Part shown: positions 56,809 to 64,000 of the stretch, piece after piece
How the letters are laid out: the number at the start of each line of letters is the position of its first letter
How positions within the stretch are numbered: the stretch's first letter is position 1
Assembly (NCBI RefSeq): GCF_021129305.1
Contig: NZ_JAJOMB010000004.1
Coordinates: forward strand, 186,001-250,000
Direction: 5' to 3'
Source of the DNA: Kineosporia babensis
GTDB lineage: Bacteria; Actinomycetota; Actinomycetes; Actinomycetales; Kineosporiaceae
DNA length: 64,000 bases
Program-made: the position numbers and the translations under genes
The notes under the pieces: model-generated
Database searches by the model: none
What the model saw: the letters and a program-made list of their open reading frames with translations, nothing else
Told to the model about the DNA's origin: nothing

Positions 56809-57635
56809 GGCTTTTTGGCGATGCCGGCCCAGTACCAGGCCGACTCCGGGTTCTCCACCGGGCCGTCGGGCCGCCAGGCGCGCACCGGCACCAGTCCCGG
56901 CTCGATCAGCTCCCAGTCGCCGAAGAATGCCTGCACCTCGGCCTTCGAGCGCGGCACGAACGTCATCCCGGAGGCCCGGGCGGCATCGGTGACCTCGGCC
57001 ACCACCGGCGGGTCGAAGTCGGCGGTGGGATGCGTGATGGCCAGGTAGCTGCCCGAGGGCAGGGCCTCGCGCAGCCTGGCCACCGAGGCCTGCGGCCCTT
57101 CCTCCTCACCGATCAGCATCATCACCGCGATCAGCATCAGCGCGACCGGGCGCTCCAGGTCCAGCTGGGCCTGCAGTTCCGGGTTGGCCAGGATCTCCTC
57201 GGCCTTGCGCACGTCGGCGTCGATGTAGGCCACCTGGCCCACCTCGTTGCTGATCATCAGGGCGCGGGCGTGGGCCAGCACCACCGGGTCGTTGTCGGCG
57301 TAGACCACGTGCGCGTCCGGCGCCACCCCCTGCGCGGTCTCGTGCAGGTTGGGGCTGGTGGGGATGCCGGTGCCGATGTCGAGGAACTGGCGCACCCCCT
57401 CGGCGGCCAGCACGTGCGCGGCCCGGTTGACGAAGTCGCGGTTGGCCCGGGCCATCTCGCGCATCGAGGGGATCTTCTGCAGGAACAAATCGGCCAGCTG
57501 CCGGTCGGCCGCGTAGTTGTCCTTGCCGCCCAGCCAGTAGTCGTACATCCGCGCCGAGTTCGGGATCAGATGATCCGGGTGGACCGCCTGCTGACGGACG
57601 GTGCTGTCTTCCAGCGGATTCACTGGCTCGGTCAC
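56805..57635 (-). CDS. SAM-dependent methyltransferase, PF04672 (DUF574) type
   Basis: A 276-residue cytosolic protein of an actinobacteria-rich methyltransferase family. Hallmarks: HPDHLIPNSARMYDYWLGGK and DNYAADR near the N-terminus, the SAM loop FLDIGTGIPT (about 86-95) and VYADNDPVVLAHARAL. GTG at 57635 has GGGAGGGGA seven bases ahead; the longer frame lacks any ribosome site. Members are numerous in actinobacteria and mostly without known targets. Convergent with the GT4 gene, sharing a TTAA stop. Confidence 0.9.
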   Translation of the reverse strand: MTEPVNPLEDSTVRQQAVHPDHLIPNSARMYDYWLGGKDNYAADRQLADLFLQKIPSMREMARANRDFVNRAAHVLAAEGVRQFLDIGTGIPTSPNLHETAQGVAPDAHVVYADNDPVVLAHARALMISNEVGQVAYIDADVRKAEEILANPELQAQLDLERPVALMLIAVMMLIGEEEGPQASVARLREALPSGSYLAITHPTADFDPPVVAEVTDAARASGMTFVPRSKAEVQAFFGDWELIEPGLVPVRAWRPDGPVENPESAWYWAGIAKKP

Positions 57636-57731
57636 GGGTTCCCCTCCCGATCCGCGCCGGTGCAGGGTCCGGCGCCTTTGTCGCATCTGTGCCGGTTCAG
57701 GCTAGCGGTGACAGCGCCTGCGTGACCATGG

Positions 57732-58442
57732 GTGACAATGCCCGACGTGAAAGAGCGCTGGACGGGCCCGGGCCGATTCGCCCCCGCCCCGAACCTCATC
57801 AGTCCCGTCGAGGTGGCCGACTCGTGGCTCGTGGACGATGGGCGCTGCCGCGGGCTGGACCTCCACCGCGCGCGGTTCACCCGGTCCTGCGGCGGCGGTG
57901 AGCGGTTCTTCGACGACGTGGTGGCCCGGCTGCCCCGGTCCGGGCGCTGGTTCCCGCGCGTGGAACTGGCTCAGGGCGAGTTCACCGTCCAGGTCAGGCC
58001 CGCCCCACCGATCGCCACCGAGGTCGCACTCCGGTTGCCGGGCGTGCCCGACCCACGCCGGCGTCCTTCAGTCAAGGGACCGGATCTGGAAACCCTGGTG
58101 CAGTTGAGGGCGCAAACCGGGGACGGCCGGGAGCCGGTGCTCCTCTCCCCCGAGGGTTGGGTGCGGGAGGGGGCACTGAGTTCGCTGATGTGGTGGCGGG
58201 GAGAGGTGTTGTGCGCGCCGCCGGAAGGGCCGGGTCTGCTACCAAGCGTGACTCGGGCCCTGGTCCTGCAGATCGCTGCGGGCCGCGCCCAGGAGGTGCG
58301 CTTCGAACAGGTCCAGGCCGAGGAACTGGCCGGGCTGGAGTGCTGGTCGATGAGTGCGCTGCACGGTATCCGGAGCACCGGCAACCAGGTTCGGCGCGAG
58401 GCGTGGCAGGCGGAGTTGCTCGGGCTGGCTGCAGAAATGTGA
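57732..58442 (+). CDS. Class IV aminotransferase (ADC lyase / branched-chain type)
   Basis: A PLP enzyme of about 236 residues. The patterns WFPRVEL, VKGPDLETLVQLR (probable PLP Lys in VKGPD), PVLLSPEGWVREGALSSLMWW and LPSVTRALVLQIA follow the order of PabC-like and D-amino-acid/branched-chain aminotransferases. The phosphate-binding T/S-N after EGA is replaced by LSSLMWW, so the activity is uncertain. Start: GTG 57732 or ATG 57738, no strong ribosome site. Common in actinobacteria as an unassigned 'aminotransferase class IV'; no pabAB beside it. Confidence 0.82.
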   Translation: MTMPDVKERWTGPGRFAPAPNLISPVEVADSWLVDDGRCRGLDLHRARFTRSCGGGERFFDDVVARLPRSGRWFPRVELAQGEFTVQVRPAPPIATEVALRLPGVPDPRRRPSVKGPDLETLVQLRAQTGDGREPVLLSPEGWVREGALSSLMWWRGEVLCAPPEGPGLLPSVTRALVLQIAAGRAQEVRFEQVQAEELAGLECWSMSALHGIRSTGNQVRREAWQAELLGLAAEM

Positions 58443-58476
58443 GACGTCCTCCTCGCCTCGATCAGGCCGGTGACGG

Positions 58477-59277
58477 TCAGGGGGTGGCTGGTTGCGGCGG
58501 CGCCGGGATGTGGTGCTCCGGATCGCGGGGCGACCACATGGCCAGGCACCTCAGCCGCAGGTCCGGCTTCCCCCGGAGCGGACTGTCCTCGGGCAGCGGC
58601 TGAGCGGCCTGCAGCCATCCGACGGTCGACAAGGTGGTCCCGGTCTGCACGATCACCCCCTCGTCCAGCAGGAACCGGGGCTCGATCCGGGTCCAGGCCT
58701 CGCCCTCGGCCTCGGCCACCCACACCTTGAGCAGGGTCTCCTGCTCGGAGACCCGCTCGGACTGCAGGATCTGGACATGCATCTTGTAGATCGTGTAGCC
58801 GTCGGGATGCCGGGGGAACTTCACGGCCGGCGGTATCCGTAAGTACTTCTCCAGCTTCCGGTACCGTTCGCGGGGCGAGATGTTCAGGCTCTGGGTGATC
58901 TCGCGCTGCCGGTTGAAACCCGCGTTGAGCGCGTTGACGCCGTTGATGCCGAGGTTGGCCCCCTGCACCACGGTGACCGAGCCTTCGGTCACCGACCGGC
59001 CCAGCCCCTGCAGCACCAGGATGATCCGCGGATCGTTCAGGTACACGAAATACCGCTGGTCCGGGGTCCGGTTGCGATACAGCAGCGCGGCGACGACACC
59101 GCCGTAGACCACCGGGGCCGGCAGGGCGGCCGGCCAACCGCCCTGATCCAGCAACGCGATCGCCAGCAGGTAGGTCATGGCCGCACCGATCGCGCTCAGG
59201 TGCAGGGTGGAACCGGCGTAGCTGAGCACCTCCTCGAGCCATCGGGGCCCGGGGTCGGCAGGCCGGCTGGTGCTCAT
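58477..59277 (-). CDS. Two-TM membrane protein of unknown function, partner of the VWA gene
   Basis: A 266-residue protein I do not recognise. Two hydrophobic helices at about 26-45 (IGAAMTYLLAIALLDQGG) and 50-68 place a cytosolic or extracellular domain of about 190 residues after them. That domain has a Gly/Asn-rich strand (VVQGANLGINGVNALNAGFN), a helix with SPRERYRKLEKYL, and a C-terminal Pro-rich tail (IPAPPQPATP). Its ATG overlaps the stop of the upstream VWA gene (ATGA), so the two are translationally coupled and probably work together. Convergent with the class IV aminotransferase gene. Confidence 0.75.
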   Translation of the reverse strand: MSTSRPADPGPRWLEEVLSYAGSTLHLSAIGAAMTYLLAIALLDQGGWPAALPAPVVYGGVVAALLYRNRTPDQRYFVYLNDPRIILVLQGLGRSVTEGSVTVVQGANLGINGVNALNAGFNRQREITQSLNISPRERYRKLEKYLRIPPAVKFPRHPDGYTIYKMHVQILQSERVSEQETLLKVWVAEAEGEAWTRIEPRFLLDEGVIVQTGTTLSTVGWLQAAQPLPEDSPLRGKPDLRLRCLAMWSPRDPEHHIPAPPQPATP

Positions 59278-61067
59278 TGGTTCCCGCGAATCTCACGCAT
59301 GACGTCCAGGAGGCTTTCGGTCGAGGTGTCGAAGACCCGGCCACCGGTCCGAGCCGCCAGCCGGCACAGCGGCTCCTCGCTCTGCTGGATCGGGTCCTTC
59401 AGGTTCTCGCAGGTGGTGGCCACCGGTCCCTGACCGATCGCCACCACGTAGACCGGGACGTCCCGGTTCGGCAGCTTCTTCCAGAGTTCCTCGAAGTGGC
59501 GCAGATTCATGCCCTTGCCGGTGACTCCGTCGGTCAGCAGAACGATGGTGGAATAGTGTCGGCCGCTGTAGGTTTCCCAGTTGCCGTCCGGCGCCTCCTG
59601 CCGGCCGAGTTCGGCCAGCCGGTAGAAACCCTCGTACAGCGCGTCGTACAGCGCGGTGGATCCGGTCGGCTCGATCGCGTCCACCCGGGCCATCAGCTCC
59701 TGCTGGGCCGCAGAACCGGGCGGGCCGGTGATCGTGGCCAGGATCAGGTCGCGCCGGCTGCGCAGCGTTCCGTCGGCGGCCACCTGACCGGGCAGCTCGC
59801 TGTTGAACGGCAGGATCCACACCTGTTCCCGGTTACGGAACCGGCGGAACTGCGGTACCGCGCTGCGCGCATCACCGCCCGACAACTCCCGGAACACGTT
59901 GCTCAGAGCCTGCATCCGGGTCTGGGTCAGGCCCTCGATCTCCTCGTTCCCCATCGACCCGGAGGTGTCGATCACATAGAGAGTGCTGGGCGGCTTCCGT
60001 GACTCGTTCTGGTAGGTCAGAATCAGGTCGTCCAGCTCGGTCTTGCTGGCCGGGATGGCGACCTCCTCGGCGATCTCGGGAAAGTCCTGGTTCAGGCCGG
60101 GGAAGGCGACCGAGCGGCGCCGGGTGTCCTGGACGATCCGGGTCTGCGCCCAGCTGTCCATCAGCCAGCCGGTGAGCCGACCGTAGGCCTCCTTCTGCTC
60201 GCTGCTCACCTCGTTCAGCAGCATCAGCGGGTAGTCGGCCATCGCCACCCCGTCGCTCGGGTAGACCAGCTCGACCACGCCGGAGTCCTGTTCCAGGGTG
60301 AGCAGTTCCGACTCGTAGTTGAACAGCGCGTCCACGTCGATCAGGGCGGGGAACTGGTCGGCCAGATAGCCCGAGCTGTCGGAGATCCGCTGCAGGCCAC
60401 CGGTCGCCCCGTTGCCGCGGAACAGGCTGGTCAGCCTGGGGCCGACCGCGTCGATGGCCGCGGTGCTCAGCGGCTCGCCGTGGTTGAACGCGGTCGCCGC
60501 CGCGGCCAGCGCCGACAGGCCGGAGTTGGACATCGCCGGATCGGTCATCGCGAAGGCGAAACCCTCGCCGGTCTGCGGGTCGGGCTGGGTCTTGGCCGCG
60601 ATCTCCTTCCAGGTGGGCGCCTCCTGATCCCACCCGTACTCGGCCGCGACCTCCGGACGCACGCCGAGCGCCACCGGCGATTCCATCACCGGTTCACGGT
60701 CCTGGACGTAGGACTTGCGCAGCACGTCGAGGTAGGAACTGCTGGCGAACCAGGCCAGTTCGTACGCCTTCGGGGAGGCTGCGATCTTCTCGGCCCCGCT
60801 CAGACTGCCGGTGAACTCGACCTTCAGGCTCACCCCGGTCTCCCGCTCCAGCCGCCGGCGGAACTCCGGGTCGGCCGCGTCCTCGGGGTCCAGCAGGTCA
60901 CGCAGCTCAGAACCGGCCAGCATCTTCAGCTCGACCCGCGCGTCCTCGTCCACGACCGGCGCGACCGGCACCGGTTCCGGCGGGTTGAGCCCGACCAGGA
61001 GCATCCCCAGGACGCCGACCACCGTCAGCAGCAGTCCGAGCATGGAGCGGCCCGGCACCTTGCGCAT
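59274..61067 (-). CDS. Membrane-anchored substrate-binding / von Willebrand A domain protein
   Basis: About 597 residues. An N-terminal helix (about 8-30) without a lipobox anchors it, and the rest is outside. Residues about 45-330 look like a bacterial extracellular binding protein (ELKMLAGSELRDL, YELAWFASSSYLDVLR, IDVDALFNYESELL). The VWA domain (about 360-590) has an intact MIDAS, DTSGSMG (about 364) with T and D in EPTGSTAL and LLTDGVTG. Family known only as 'substrate-binding and VWA domain' proteins in actinobacteria. Start: ATG 61067 has GGGGTGGA upstream; ATG 61115 would add 16 residues. First gene of a coupled pair with the two-TM protein; monitoring or assembly at the envelope is a guess. 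Confidence 0.8.
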   Translation of the reverse strand: MRKVPGRSMLGLLLTVVGVLGMLLVGLNPPEPVPVAPVVDEDARVELKMLAGSELRDLLDPEDAADPEFRRRLERETGVSLKVEFTGSLSGAEKIAASPKAYELAWFASSSYLDVLRKSYVQDREPVMESPVALGVRPEVAAEYGWDQEAPTWKEIAAKTQPDPQTGEGFAFAMTDPAMSNSGLSALAAAATAFNHGEPLSTAAIDAVGPRLTSLFRGNGATGGLQRISDSSGYLADQFPALIDVDALFNYESELLTLEQDSGVVELVYPSDGVAMADYPLMLLNEVSSEQKEAYGRLTGWLMDSWAQTRIVQDTRRRSVAFPGLNQDFPEIAEEVAIPASKTELDDLILTYQNESRKPPSTLYVIDTSGSMGNEEIEGLTQTRMQALSNVFRELSGGDARSAVPQFRRFRNREQVWILPFNSELPGQVAADGTLRSRRDLILATITGPPGSAAQQELMARVDAIEPTGSTALYDALYEGFYRLAELGRQEAPDGNWETYSGRHYSTIVLLTDGVTGKGMNLRHFEELWKKLPNRDVPVYVVAIGQGPVATTCENLKDPIQQSEEPLCRLAARTGGRVFDTSTESLLDVMREIRGNQ

Positions 61068-61119
61068 CAGTTCCACCCCCCGGTGTGTGCGTCCGGCCTC
61101 CACGGTCCACCACATAAGT

Positions 61120-61129
61120 GACGTACGTC
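61120..61129. promoter_or_regulatory. Palindrome upstream of the VWA gene
   Basis: GACGTACGTC is a perfect 10-bp palindrome 53 bp upstream of the VWA start, in a locally A+T-richer stretch. Candidate operator; no regulator gene is next to it. Confidence 0.35.
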
Positions 61130-61223
61130 CTTTAGTTACCGAATAGATACCCCCGACGTCGGTCTTGGCGGGAAAATGTCACCGCCAGGCCATGCCTCGT
61201 TCATCTGCGATACGTAGAGCCGC

Positions 61224-62414
61224 TCAGGGCACCGAGCGGATCTGCCCGACCAGCACCGAGCCGAGCACGCTGATCCCCGCGGCCAGGCCGAACACGCCTG
61301 CGTAGCCCAGATCCACCGCCAGCACGGCGGCAGCCAGCACCGGCGCCAGGACCTGCGGCAGGGCAGCGGCGATGTTGATCACGCCGAGGTCCTTGGCCCG
61401 GTCGTCCTCGGCCGGCAGCACCTGGGTGATCAGGGCGAAGTCCACGGCGGTGTAGGCGCCGAAGCCGATGCCCAGCACCACCGCCCCGACCCAGGCCGCG
61501 AGAACCGTTGGCACCAGGGCGAACAGCAGCAGCGCGGCCGCGGTGACCAGGCCCGAGCCGATCACGAAGACCTTGCGCCGGCCGATCCGGTCCGAGGCGA
61601 GTCCGCCGGCGAAGGCGGTCAGCACCGTGCAGGCGCCGTAGACCGCGGTCAGCGCGAACACCGTGCTCTCGGCCTCGTCGTCGGGCAGGCCGACCGCGTC
61701 CTGCAGGTAGTAGAGCAGGTAGAGGATCAGCAGGGCGTTGCCCAGATTCATCAGGAACCGGGTGATCCAGGCCCAGGCGAAGTCCGGATGGGCCCGCGGG
61801 GAGACCCAGAACGACGACCAGGCAAAGGACGTGGGTGGCTCGGTCCTCGGGGTGTCCCGCGAGTTCAGGGCGTAGGGAACAGTGGTGATCAGCAGCAGTG
61901 CCGCGAGGGCGAGATAGCCGGCAGCAATACTCCCGGTGGCCGCGGCAACACCGGAACCGGCCACCACGCCCAGGGTTTGAGCGACCGCGAGCGCTCCGCC
62001 GACGGTTCCGCGTTCGCCCACCGGCACCTGGTCGGGCACGGTGGCGGTGAGGGCGGCCAGCATGGCGTTGAGCGCGGCCTGGGCCAGCGCCCACGCCGCC
62101 ACCATCTGCCCGATGTTCTCGGCCGCGGCCAGAAGCAGCATGGCCACGGCCCCGCCGGCGGCCCCGCCCAGCACCCAGGGCAGCCTTCGGCCCAGCCGCA
62201 GCGTGGTCCGGTCCGAAAGCGCGCCCCAGAACGGGTTCGTCACCGTCGAGACCGCCGCACCCACCCCGGTCACCAGCGACAGCGCCGACTCCTTGTGCTC
62301 CGGCGCCAGAGCCTCGGCCTGCTGGGCCAGCAACACCTGGATCGGACCGAAAAACCCCGACCACAGACCGATGCTGGCCAGGAAGAGCCCGAAGACCCAG
62401 AGCCGGGATCTCAC
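61224..62414 (-). CDS. MFS transporter, probable sugar carrier
   Basis: A 396-residue inner-membrane protein with about 12 helices. The loop GALSDRTTLRLGRRLPWVLG after helix 2-3 and GGLASDRIGRRKVFVIG at the start of the second half are the MFS signature positions. The GTG start (62414) overlaps the beta-glucosidase stop (GTGA), so it is co-translated with that enzyme. The pairing implies import of a beta-glucoside such as cellobiose or of a plant glycoside. Belongs to the branch resembling sucrose/melibiose carriers; not an ABC system. Confidence 0.88.
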   Translation of the reverse strand: MRSRLWVFGLFLASIGLWSGFFGPIQVLLAQQAEALAPEHKESALSLVTGVGAAVSTVTNPFWGALSDRTTLRLGRRLPWVLGGAAGGAVAMLLLAAAENIGQMVAAWALAQAALNAMLAALTATVPDQVPVGERGTVGGALAVAQTLGVVAGSGVAAATGSIAAGYLALAALLLITTVPYALNSRDTPRTEPPTSFAWSSFWVSPRAHPDFAWAWITRFLMNLGNALLILYLLYYLQDAVGLPDDEAESTVFALTAVYGACTVLTAFAGGLASDRIGRRKVFVIGSGLVTAAALLLFALVPTVLAAWVGAVVLGIGFGAYTAVDFALITQVLPAEDDRAKDLGVINIAAALPQVLAPVLAAAVLAVDLGYAGVFGLAAGISVLGSVLVGQIRSVP

Positions 62415-63718
62415 GCCGATCCGGCGCGGTGCGCCCGGACCCGCTCGGCGTACCAGTGGAACGAACGCTTCGGGGTCCGCACCAGCGTCTCGAATTCGAC
62501 GTGCACCAACCCGAATCGCTGGGTGTACCCGTGTGCCCATTCGAAGTTGTCCAGCAGCGACCAGCAGTAGTACCCGCGCACGTCCACCCCGCGGGCCACC
62601 GCCTCGGCCACCGCTTCCAGGTGGGCCTCGAGGTAGTCGATGCGGGGCTGGTCGTCGTGCCGGTCCGGGTACGAGCAGCCGTTCTCGGTGATGATCACCG
62701 GCGGCAGGCCCGGGTAGCGCGCCTGCAGGTCGAGCAGCAGTTCGGTCAGCGCCTCGGGCACCACCGGCCAGCCGAAACCCGTGGTGGGATAGCCGGTCAG
62801 ATCGGCGTACTCGAACGGCAGCGCGGCTCCGGAGGCGGCCGCCCGCGCACCCATCGGGTTGTAGTAGTTCACCCCGTAGAAGTCCAGCGGCTGGGCGATC
62901 TGGGCCAGGTCCTCCTCGAGCGGGCCGGGCATCGCCTCGCTCAGGCCGTCCGGATAGCGGCCCAGCAGGATCGGGTCGGCGAACAGCCGGTTCCACAGCA
63001 GATCCAGGAATGCGGCTGCCACCCGGTCGGATTCGCTGTCGGTGATCGCCCGGACCGGGAAGTGGTTGGTCGCCGTGCCGATCTGCGCCGCCCCGGCCGA
63101 GCTCAGCGCCTGAACCGCCAGCCCGTGCCCCAGCAGCAGATGATGCGCGGCCGGCAGGGCATCGAACAGCAAGGTCCGCCCGGGCGCCAGTTCCCCCAGC
63201 GCATACCCTTGCAGCGCAGCCACGTTCGGCTCGTTCACCGGGCACCAGTGCGTCACCCGATCGGCCAGCCGGTCAGCCACGACCGCCGCGTACTCACCGA
63301 AGCGGAAGGCGACGTCGCGGCTCAGCCAGCCACCCACGTCCTCAAGTTCTTGCGGTAGATCCCAGTGGTACAGCGTGGCCATCGGCGCAATTCCCGCCTC
63401 GAGCAACGCATCCACCAGCCGGTCGTAGAAGGCCAGGCCGCTCTGGTTGGCCGCTCCGCTGCCGGTGGGCTGGATCCGCGGCCAGGCGATGGAGAAGCGG
63501 TAGCCCCCGGCCCCGAGCTGCTTGAGCAGTTCCACGTCCTCGGCCCAGCGCTCGAAGTGGGCGCAGGCGATCGCCCCGCTGGTGCCGTCGACGATCCGGC
63601 CCGGCTCGGCGCTGAAGGTGTCCCAGATGCTCGGGCCCCGGCCGTCCGCCATGATCGCGCCCTCGATCTGGTAGGCGGCCGTGCTGGTCCCGAAGACGAA
63701 GTCCCGCGGCAGATTCAT
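62411..63718 (-). CDS. GH1 beta-glucosidase
   Basis: Hydrolyses beta-glucosides inside the cell; 435 residues, TIM barrel. The N-terminal signature FVFGTSTAAYQIEGA, the acid/base Glu in VNEPN (about 161) and the nucleophile Glu in IITENG (about 343) are all present. The aglycone-side residues YCWSLLDNFEWAHGYTQRFG are typical for the family. ATG at 63718 follows GAGGGGCGC; the longer frame adds 22 unconserved residues. Coupled with the downstream MFS carrier gene; no regulator is seen adjacent within the window, though a LacI type may lie beyond. Confidence 0.95.
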   Translation of the reverse strand: MNLPRDFVFGTSTAAYQIEGAIMADGRGPSIWDTFSAEPGRIVDGTSGAIACAHFERWAEDVELLKQLGAGGYRFSIAWPRIQPTGSGAANQSGLAFYDRLVDALLEAGIAPMATLYHWDLPQELEDVGGWLSRDVAFRFGEYAAVVADRLADRVTHWCPVNEPNVAALQGYALGELAPGRTLLFDALPAAHHLLLGHGLAVQALSSAGAAQIGTATNHFPVRAITDSESDRVAAAFLDLLWNRLFADPILLGRYPDGLSEAMPGPLEEDLAQIAQPLDFYGVNYYNPMGARAAASGAALPFEYADLTGYPTTGFGWPVVPEALTELLLDLQARYPGLPPVIITENGCSYPDRHDDQPRIDYLEAHLEAVAEAVARGVDVRGYYCWSLLDNFEWAHGYTQRFGLVHVEFETLVRTPKRSFHWYAERVRAHRAGSA

Positions 63719-63811
63719 GCGCCCCTCCAACCTCATGAGGGTCCGATATTCGCAGAATGCACGTTTCGTCGGTGTGCCGCTCACCGCTGGACGGAGAGCG
63801 GCACACCGAGC

Positions 63812-64000
63812 TCAGGCCGCCGAGCTCAGATCCTCCAGCTGCACCAGGTGCTGGGCGTAGGCCCGCGGGGTGAAGAAGGCGGGCAGGTCGGGGCCCAGGG
63901 CGGTCTGGACGAACAGGTCGAACACCTTGCCGCCGTGGGTCAGGCCGGCCGTCTCCTCCCAGACCAGCCGCTCGACCAGGGCCCGCGGGAACACCTCGTG
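63812..64000 (-). CDS. C-terminal fragment of an unidentified gene (5' end outside window)
   Basis: The last 62 or so residues of a protein, ending in AYAQHLVQLEDLSSAA. It contains a Trp/Glu segment (LVERLVWEETAGLTHGG), no membrane helix, and no motif I can assign. The frame is open to the right edge. It lies 93 bp upstream of the GH1 gene on the same strand; a role in the same operon cannot be judged. Confidence 0.6.
   Translation of the reverse strand, partial: HEVFPRALVERLVWEETAGLTHGGKVFDLFVQTALGPDLPAFFTPRAYAQHLVQLEDLSSAA

Noticed and set aside
1-64000. Search for tRNA, rRNA, CRISPR arrays, insertion sequences, prophage genes and att sites
   Set aside because: No TTCGAATC-type arm with a cloverleaf, no regular spaced repeats, no transposase, integrase or phage structural genes were recognised; a covariance-model search (tRNAscan-SE, Infernal) would be decisive.

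Overview
This window is a very G+C-rich stretch of a chromosome from an actinobacterium. The signs are GTG and TTG starts, PASTA-type penicillin-binding protein, Excalibur protein, SARP/AfsR-type regulator, DrrAB-like exporter, PF04672-type methyltransferase and an SCO7613-like membrane protein. A soluble chemotaxis receptor hints at a motile lineage such as Kineosporiales, but that is only a guess. There are no rRNA, tRNA, CRISPR, phage or transposase genes. The content is dense accessory and housekeeping metabolism, mostly in small divergent 'regulator plus target' units. || 1-12.9 kb: the start of a dihydroxyacetone-kinase-type gene (cut by the left edge) and an MFS carrier diverge from a GntR/FadR regulator across a 32-bp inverted repeat. 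Then come panB, an Excalibur protein, the peroxide-defence pair ahpC-ahpF, a beta-carbonic anhydrase, a cytosolic double-GAF chemotaxis receptor, an MFS exporter, and a quinone-oxidoreductase-like gene divergent from a TetR regulator. || 12.9-20.7 kb: an SDR gene diverges from a LysR gene. A two-carbon acid island follows: a serine-glyoxylate-type aminotransferase and a GlcD-GlcF-like FAD/Fe-S oxidase on one strand, and a MatC-like carrier plus IclR regulator on the other. || 20.7-31.1 kb: a partner-switching set (anti-sigma kinase, STAS antagonist, GAF-PP2C phosphatase), a DrrAB-like ABC exporter followed by a SARP-NTPase regulator, then a CaiB-type CoA-transferase and an enoyl-CoA hydratase divergent from a GlcG/HbpS-like gene. 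|| 31.2-36.6 kb: a 1,389-residue multi-spanning membrane protein with an N-terminal zinc ribbon, and a serine hydrolase. Both start codons lie in perfect inverted repeats. || 36.7-42.2 kb: an RpiR regulator, preceded by clustered TTGCA repeats, heads a tight operon of binding lipoprotein, fused permease, ATPase and histidine phosphatase. It is best explained as uptake and dephosphorylation of a phosphorylated small molecule. || 42.2-53.1 kb: a membrane diguanylate cyclase, a protein resembling only the non-catalytic tail of GH35 beta-galactosidases, a gene frameshifted at a six-G tract, an FGGY kinase, a bifunctional penicillin-binding protein, an ACR3/SBF-type transporter, and a ThiD-TenA fusion behind a TPP riboswitch. 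|| 53.3-64 kb: an acyltransferase-SGNH protein and a GT4 glycosyltransferase (probable cell-surface glycopolymer decoration), a PF04672-type methyltransferase, a class IV aminotransferase, a translationally coupled pair made of a two-TM protein and a substrate-binding/VWA protein (the least explained unit here), a coupled GH1 glucosidase and MFS carrier, and an unidentified gene cut by the right edge.
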